DNA of 64,000 nucleotides, taken from positions 62,001 to 126,000 of the forward strand of contig NZ_FOPM01000002.1 in assembly GCF_900113485.1 (NCBI RefSeq), written 5' to 3'. This DNA is from Methylobacterium gossipiicola. GTDB taxonomy: Bacteria > Pseudomonadota > Alphaproteobacteria > Rhizobiales > Beijerinckiaceae. Below, piece by piece: positions 60,220-64,000 of this stretch. Made by a program: the position numbers and the translations under genes. Under the pieces are notes generated by a model, which worked only from the letters and a program-made list of their open reading frames with translations, did not search any database and was not told the DNA's origin. How positions within the stretch are numbered: position 1 is the first letter of the stretch; every line of letters starts with the position of its first letter.

Positions 60220-61092
60220 CTAAGCGTACACGTTGCCGGCTGTCTGCGGGAAACGCTCCGCCAGGGCACGCCGCAATTTCTCCAGGGCCCGGTTCTCGAT
60301 CTGCCGCACGCGCTCCTTGGAAATGCCGAGGCGAGAGCCCAGGGCCTCCAGGGTGGCCTGATCCTCGGCGAGACGGCGCTCCTTCAGGATTCGCAGCTCG
60401 CGCTCGGACAGGACCGCCAGGGCTTCGTTGAGCCAGGTCAGGCGTCGCTCGCCATCGACCTGAGCGGAGACGGCCTCATCGGGGAGGGCCGCGCCATCGA
60501 CGAGGAAGTCCATCCGCTCCGACGAAGCCTCGCTCTCCTCGCCGACGGGGGCGTTGAGGGACATGTCCGGGCCGGACAAGCGCGCGTCCATTAGGGCGAC
60601 GTCCTCGCGCGACACACCGATGGCGGTGGCGATGCGGCGATGAATTTCATCGCCGACATGCTCCTCGGTCGATTGCATGAGGCGAGCGCGCAGGCGCCGA
60701 AGATTGAAGAACAGGGTCTTCTGAGCGGAACTGGTGCCGCCGCGGACGATGGACCAGTTGCGCAGGATGTAATCCTGGATCGAGGCGCGGATCCACCACG
60801 TGGCATAGGTGGAGAACCGGACTTCGCGATCCGGCTCGAACCGGGCGGCGGCCTCCATCAGGCCGACATGGCCCTCCTGGATGAGGTCGGCCATGGGCAG
60901 GCCGTAATGCCGGAAGCGGCCCGCGATGGCGATGACGAGGCGCATATGCGCTTCGATGAGACCGTGCAGGGCGCGCTCGTCCCGCTTGTCCTTCCAGCGA
61001 ACGGCGAGGCCACGTTCTTCGTCCCGGGCAAGGAAGGGCGCTTCCATCGCCGTGCGTATGAACTGGCGCCGTATTCCAGCGATGTCCGCCAT
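60220..61092 (-). CDS. rpoH: RNA polymerase sigma factor RpoH (sigma-32 family)
   Basis: 290 residues. Sigma region 2 with FRHYGLPMADLIQEGHVGLMEA and FSTYATWWIRASIQDYILRN, the RpoH box region WSIVRGGTSSAQKTLFFNLRRLR, and region 4 (RLGISKERVRQIENRALEKL). Start at 61092 has GGAGGCGGGG. Alphaproteobacteria usually have two or more rpoH; the divergent sequence here (MADIAGIRRQFIRTAMEAPFL) suggests an RpoH2-type for oxidative or heat stress, but the paralogue cannot be compared in this window. Confidence 0.9.
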   Translation of the reverse strand: MADIAGIRRQFIRTAMEAPFLARDEERGLAVRWKDKRDERALHGLIEAHMRLVIAIAGRFRHYGLPMADLIQEGHVGLMEAAARFEPDREVRFSTYATWWIRASIQDYILRNWSIVRGGTSSAQKTLFFNLRRLRARLMQSTEEHVGDEIHRRIATAIGVSREDVALMDARLSGPDMSLNAPVGEESEASSERMDFLVDGAALPDEAVSAQVDGERRLTWLNEALAVLSERELRILKERRLAEDQATLEALGSRLGISKERVRQIENRALEKLRRALAERFPQTAGNVYA

Positions 61093-61315
61093 CCCCGCCT
61101 CCGCCTCGTTGAAACGTTCGCTTCTGCCGCTGGGGCGAGCGACCCGTATGTCGGGGCAGCCTCGGGTCCCTCGCGTGGCGACTGACAACGGGACCGTTGC
61201 GGCATGGTTCCCGGATCGGGACGGGAGGAACAGATCGCTTTTTCGTGAGGGTGAGAATTGGAAACGGATCGATTCCGTACAGACGAGGTCGTCGAAGGTA
61301 AAAATCCGTTGCCCA

Positions 61316-61346
61316 AACGAAAAAGCCCGGCGCTGCTGCGCCGGGC
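61316..61346 (-). terminator. Rho-independent terminator of carD
   Basis: Minus strand GCCCGGCGC-AGCA-GCGCCGGGC (9-bp perfect stem) followed by TTTTTCGTTT. Thirty-two bases past the carD stop. Confidence 0.9.
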
Positions 61347-61377
61347 CCGATCGAACTTCACGTGGGTGGCGGGCGGC

Positions 61378-61971
61378 TCAGGCCGCCTCTTCCTGCATGT
61401 CGTCGCCGTCGGCATCACCCTCGACTTCCGCCTCACCCTTGGCGCGACGGGGCGACTTGGCGAGGCTCTGCTCGATGAGCTTGAGGGCCTCGGTCTCGGT
61501 GATACGGTTCACCGAGGAGATCTCGCGCACAACCCGGTCGAGGGCGGCCTCGTAGAGCTGACGCTCGCTGTAGGATTGCTCGGGCTGGGCCTCGGACCGG
61601 TAGAGATCGCGCACGACCTCCGTCACCGACAGCAGGTCGCCGGAATTGATCTTGGCCTCGTATTCCTGGGCGCGGCGCGACCACATGGTGCGCTTGATCC
61701 GGGCGCGGCCGGTGAGCAGATCGAGGGCCTTCTTCACCAGTTCAGGCTCGGCGAGCTTGCGCATGCCGACGCTGTTGGCCTTCGCGGTGGGAACGCGCAG
61801 GACCATCTTGTCCTTCTCGAACGATACGACGAACAGTTCGAGTTTGTAGCCGGCGATCTCCTGCTCCTCGATGGCGGTGATGCGCCCGACACCATGCGCC
61901 GGATAGACGACCGCTTCGCCGGTCTTGAAGCCTTGGCGGCCTGATGCCGTCGTCTTCTTGGCTGTGGTCAT
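61378..61971 (-). CDS. carD: CarD family transcriptional regulator
   Basis: 197 residues. N-terminal RNA-polymerase-interacting domain (about 13-75: FKTGEAVVYPAHGVGRITAI, ELFVVSFEKDKMVLRVPTAK) and a helical DNA-binding C-terminal domain (WSRRAQEYEAKINSGDLLSVTEVVRDL, YEAALDRVVREISSV), with an acidic tail. CarD stabilises open complexes, especially at rRNA promoters. Follows a helicase-S4-fdxA series as in other Hyphomicrobiales. Confidence 0.95.
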   Translation of the reverse strand: MTTAKKTTASGRQGFKTGEAVVYPAHGVGRITAIEEQEIAGYKLELFVVSFEKDKMVLRVPTAKANSVGMRKLAEPELVKKALDLLTGRARIKRTMWSRRAQEYEAKINSGDLLSVTEVVRDLYRSEAQPEQSYSERQLYEAALDRVVREISSVNRITETEALKLIEQSLAKSPRRAKGEAEVEGDADGDDMQEEAA

Positions 61972-62419
61972 GCGAGAAGCGCCTCCAGAACATCGCGCGG
62001 GCTCGATCGCCGCGCCGAACGGTAATCCCGGGGTGGGTCACCCGGCCTCGGCCCCTTGCCGCCGACCCGGCATCTCGGATGCCGAACCCACGGTTTCCCG
62101 GGCCAGCCGTCACAGCGCAACGAAGGATCGGCCGCAGAAGGCGCTGGGCGCCTCCGGCGGTCGATCGCATGCGACCTCATTTTCTCAAGGATTGAGAGAG
62201 CCATCTCGCGAGGGCCGGAGGAAGCACATCGAGTACGAACGACGGCAGGCGGTAGGCATAGCACATTCGTGCCGCCGAATCAAAGGATTGCCGGCGCAGG
62301 CTCACCTGAGCGCCCCACACGAATCCCCAGCCGATGGGAAGTTTGGTGACCGGATTCGGTGTCGCCGCATCCGGAAGGCGGTGACGTTGCGGAGGCCCCG
62401 ACGTCGGATCGTCGCAGCC
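61972..62419. other. 448-bp region between carD and fdxA
   Basis: Both flanking genes are on the minus strand; no gene recognised. A -35/-10 like pair (62255-62283) could drive carD. The remainder has no repeats or RNA structure that I could identify. Confidence 0.5.
62255..62283 (-). promoter_or_regulatory. Putative sigma-70-like promoter upstream of carD
   Basis: TTGATT (62278-62283) and TATGCC (62255-62260) with a 17-base spacer on the minus strand. It would give a leader of about 275 nt before carD, long for this organism. Confidence 0.3.
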
Positions 62420-62758
62420 TCAATCGCCGGTGCCGGGCTTCGCCGAGAAGTGGGCCTCGAACTTGCCAGCGACCCCGTCCCAGGTTTTGGCGTCGGCGGG
62501 GGCGTCCTTCTTCTGGGTGATGTTCGGCCAGGTCTTCGCGTAATCGGCGTTGACCTTCAGCCAAGTCTCGAGGCTCGGCTCGGTATCGGGCTTGATCGCC
62601 TCGGCCGGGCATTCCGGCTCGCACACGCCGCAATCGATACACTCGTCCGGATGGATGACGAGCATGTTCTCGCCCTCGTAGAAGCAGTCCACCGGACAGA
62701 CTTCGACGCAGTCCATGTACTTGCACTTGATGCAGTTGTCGGTGACGACGTAGGTCAT
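62420..62758 (-). CDS. fdxA: Ferredoxin FdxA (seven-iron type)
   Basis: 112 residues. Two cluster motifs at the N-terminus: [18 protein letters not shown] (from C9) for the 3Fe-4S cluster, and [12 protein letters not shown] for the 4Fe-4S, followed by a C-terminal helical extension. [14 protein letters not shown] is the standard FdxA start. Electron carrier for unknown redox partners; conserved next to carD. Confidence 0.96.
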   Translation of the reverse strand: MTYVVTDNCIKCKYMDCVEVCPVDCFYEGENMLVIHPDECIDCGVCEPECPAEAIKPDTEPSLETWLKVNADYAKTWPNITQKKDAPADAKTWDGVAGKFEAHFSAKPGTGD

Positions 62759-62996
62759 GGGGCCTTCAGTCCTCGATCCGCCCGTCCTTCGGGCTTCGAC
62801 GGGCCAAGCCCGCCGTCTCGAAGATGGTGCGAATCCGTTGACGCTTTGACGTGGGACGGGACGTAAGCCCGCTCTTATCCAATGGTGGTCGCTCTAGACC
62901 CTGTCCGAGGGACTGACAAGCGCACCGGCACTCCCCCGCGAAACGGATAGGCCCGGTGTCGTATGCGGGTCACGGACCGAACACCAGGGCGCCGGG

Positions 62997-63272
62997 TCAG
63001 CCCTGCAGTGGGTCGAGGGCGGCGTAGAGCGTCTGGGCCTCGGGGGCGCCGCCCCGGCGTTCGCCGAGGTCGAGCACCCGCACCAGGGCAGTGGTGTGGG
63101 CCGCCGCCACGGTAACGACGTCGCCGATGGCGAGGGCCGTCGCCGCCGCCTCCGCCCGCTTTCCGTTCACCCGGACGTGGCCCGCTTCCACGAGGCGCGC
63201 GGCCAGGGTCCGGGTCCGCGCGAACCGCGCGAACCACAGCCATTTGTCGAGACGCTGGCGCCCCGGCTTCAT
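62997..63272 (-). CDS. RNA-binding S4 domain protein (Hsp15-like)
   Basis: 91 residues: QRLDKWLWFARFARTRTLAARLVEAGHVRVNG is a canonical S4 domain, followed by a short beta extension. Similar to heat-shock protein Hsp15, which binds stalled 50S-nascent chain complexes. Fourteen bases after the helicase gene, suggesting one transcript with it. fdxA follows after 238 bases. Confidence 0.92.
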   Translation of the reverse strand: MKPGRQRLDKWLWFARFARTRTLAARLVEAGHVRVNGKRAEAAATALAIGDVVTVAAAHTTALVRVLDLGERRGGAPEAQTLYAALDPLQG

Positions 63273-63286
63273 CGCTCAGAAGCGGG

Positions 63287-64000
63287 TCAACGCTTGTCCC
63301 CGCCGCCCGATTCCAGCTGCGCCTTCAGGGCGGCGAGCTTGGCGAAGGGCGAATCCGGATCCGGGGCACGCTCACGACGCTGCGGACGCGGCTCGTCGCG
63401 CGGGGCGGCGCGGGACTCGTCGCGGCGTTCGGGCCGGGTCCGGCCGGGCTCGAACCGCTCGCGGCGCTGCGGACGCCCGTTCTCCGGGCGCCCCCCCTCG
63501 CGACGGCCGCCATCGGGCCGCTCGCCGGCGCCGCCGCGCGGACGACCCTGCCCCTCGCCGGCACCCTGGCGCTGATCGCGACGCTGGTCCGGCCGCCCTT
63601 CGCCGGGGGCGCGGTTCGCCGCCGCCCCGTCCCGATCACGCCCGCCGCCACGGGGGCGGTTCTGACGCGGGGCGCTGCGCTGCTGACGCTGGAGGCGCCA
63701 GACCTCGACGGTGGCGACTTCGACGGGTGCCGTTTCGGCCTCGGTCGCCTCGCCCTCGGGGGACACGTCCTGCGCTGCGGCGGCCTCGGATGTCGCCTCG
63801 GACGCCTCTTCGACGGGGTGCTCGGCCGCATCGGCGAGGCTCGCGGCCTCGGCCACGGGCTCCGGTGCCACGCTCTCCGCGGCATCCAAAGCGGCGGGAG
63901 CCGGCTCGGACGCTTCAGGCTCGGACGAAACGGTTTCGGCCGGCGCGGCCTCGACGGCTTCGGCGACGGAGGGGGCCGTCACGGAATCGGCCGTGGAACC
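63287..64000 (-). CDS. C-terminal part of a helicase-type protein (5' end outside window)
   Basis: Open to the window edge; about 237 residues visible. The segment is a long Ala/Glu-rich stretch, then TVEVWRLQRQQR, an Arg/Gly/Pro-rich region (RPRGGGRDRDGAAANRAP) and the end SPFAKLAALKAQLESGGGDKR. In Hyphomicrobiales the gene before the S4 protein and FdxA is a large DEAD/SKI2-type helicase with such a tail, on which the call depends; no helicase motif lies in the window. Confidence 0.7.
   Translation of the reverse strand, partial: GSTADSVTAPSVAEAVEAAPAETVSSEPEASEPAPAALDAAESVAPEPVAEAASLADAAEHPVEEASEATSEAAAAQDVSPEGEATEAETAPVEVATVEVWRLQRQQRSAPRQNRPRGGGRDRDGAAANRAPGEGRPDQRRDQRQGAGEGQGRPRGGAGERPDGGRREGGRPENGRPQRRERFEPGRTRPERRDESRAAPRDEPRPQRRERAPDPDSPFAKLAALKAQLESGGGDKR

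Overview
The window is a GC-rich (roughly 70%) chromosomal segment of an alphaproteobacterium, most likely a Methylobacterium/Methylorubrum-type member of the Hyphomicrobiales. The clues are the ChvI-ChvG-HprK-EIIA-HPr cluster, CobS/CobT, FzlA, an alphaproteobacterial RpoH, the CarD-FdxA-S4-helicase order, a free-standing small subunit of methylmalonyl-CoA mutase, and several small secreted proteins of a kind I associate with methylobacteria. I see no rRNA, phage, transposase or CRISPR array. The one RNA gene found is tRNA-Pro(CGG).

Layout. 1-10.2 kb: a long minus-strand series, rplU-rpmA (own promoter and terminator), a secreted protein, then obgE-proB-proA-nadD-rsfS-rlmH-envC-ctpA and a partial divergent polysaccharide deacetylase; many junctions overlap by 1-4 bases. 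10.4-22.3 kb: HerA-like ATPase, OlsB-type ornithine acyltransferase, acyltransferase-3, an SDR protein, queG, fzlA, uppP, mcmB and small secreted or acidic proteins. 22.7-26 kb: a PPM phosphatase-Ser/Thr kinase fusion next to a formate/nitrite channel that has a close match to a sigma-54 promoter. 26-35 kb: lepA, a HugZ-type haem-utilisation protein, the ChvI/ChvG two-component system with the regulatory PTS, and a TetR operon with a perfect 18-bp palindrome in front. 35-40.5 kb: cobT, DUF29, cobS, J-domain protein, bolA, arfB. 40.5-45.8 kb: DUF1275 protein, TPR-methyltransferase, and an operon of ligase-associated exonuclease, ATP-dependent DNA ligase and YjbQ; the ligase gene carries an in-frame palindromic repeat. 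45.9-53.6 kb: chemoreceptor, queE-queD-queC, D-Ala-D-Ala carboxypeptidase, CobW GTPase, CelD-like protein. 53.8-64 kb: polysaccharide genes (Wzz/GumC-type protein, two glycosyltransferases), tRNA-Pro, a phosphopantetheinyl transferase pair, rpoH, carD, fdxA, an S4 protein and the C-terminus of a helicase.

How they work together. Most genes are housekeeping: ribosome assembly, proline and NAD synthesis, peptidoglycan turnover and division (EnvC, CtpA, FzlA, UppP, DacF-type PBP), queuosine tRNA modification (queG here, queCDE 30 kb away), cobalt chelation for B12 and one B12-dependent mutase subunit. The accessory parts most worth attention are the sigma-54/FNT/kinase-phosphatase unit, the repeat inside the ligase gene, the 109-bp element supplying stop codons to two convergent genes, and the TetR operator. 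No clearly new multi-gene system stands out; the candidates are ranked in the findings.
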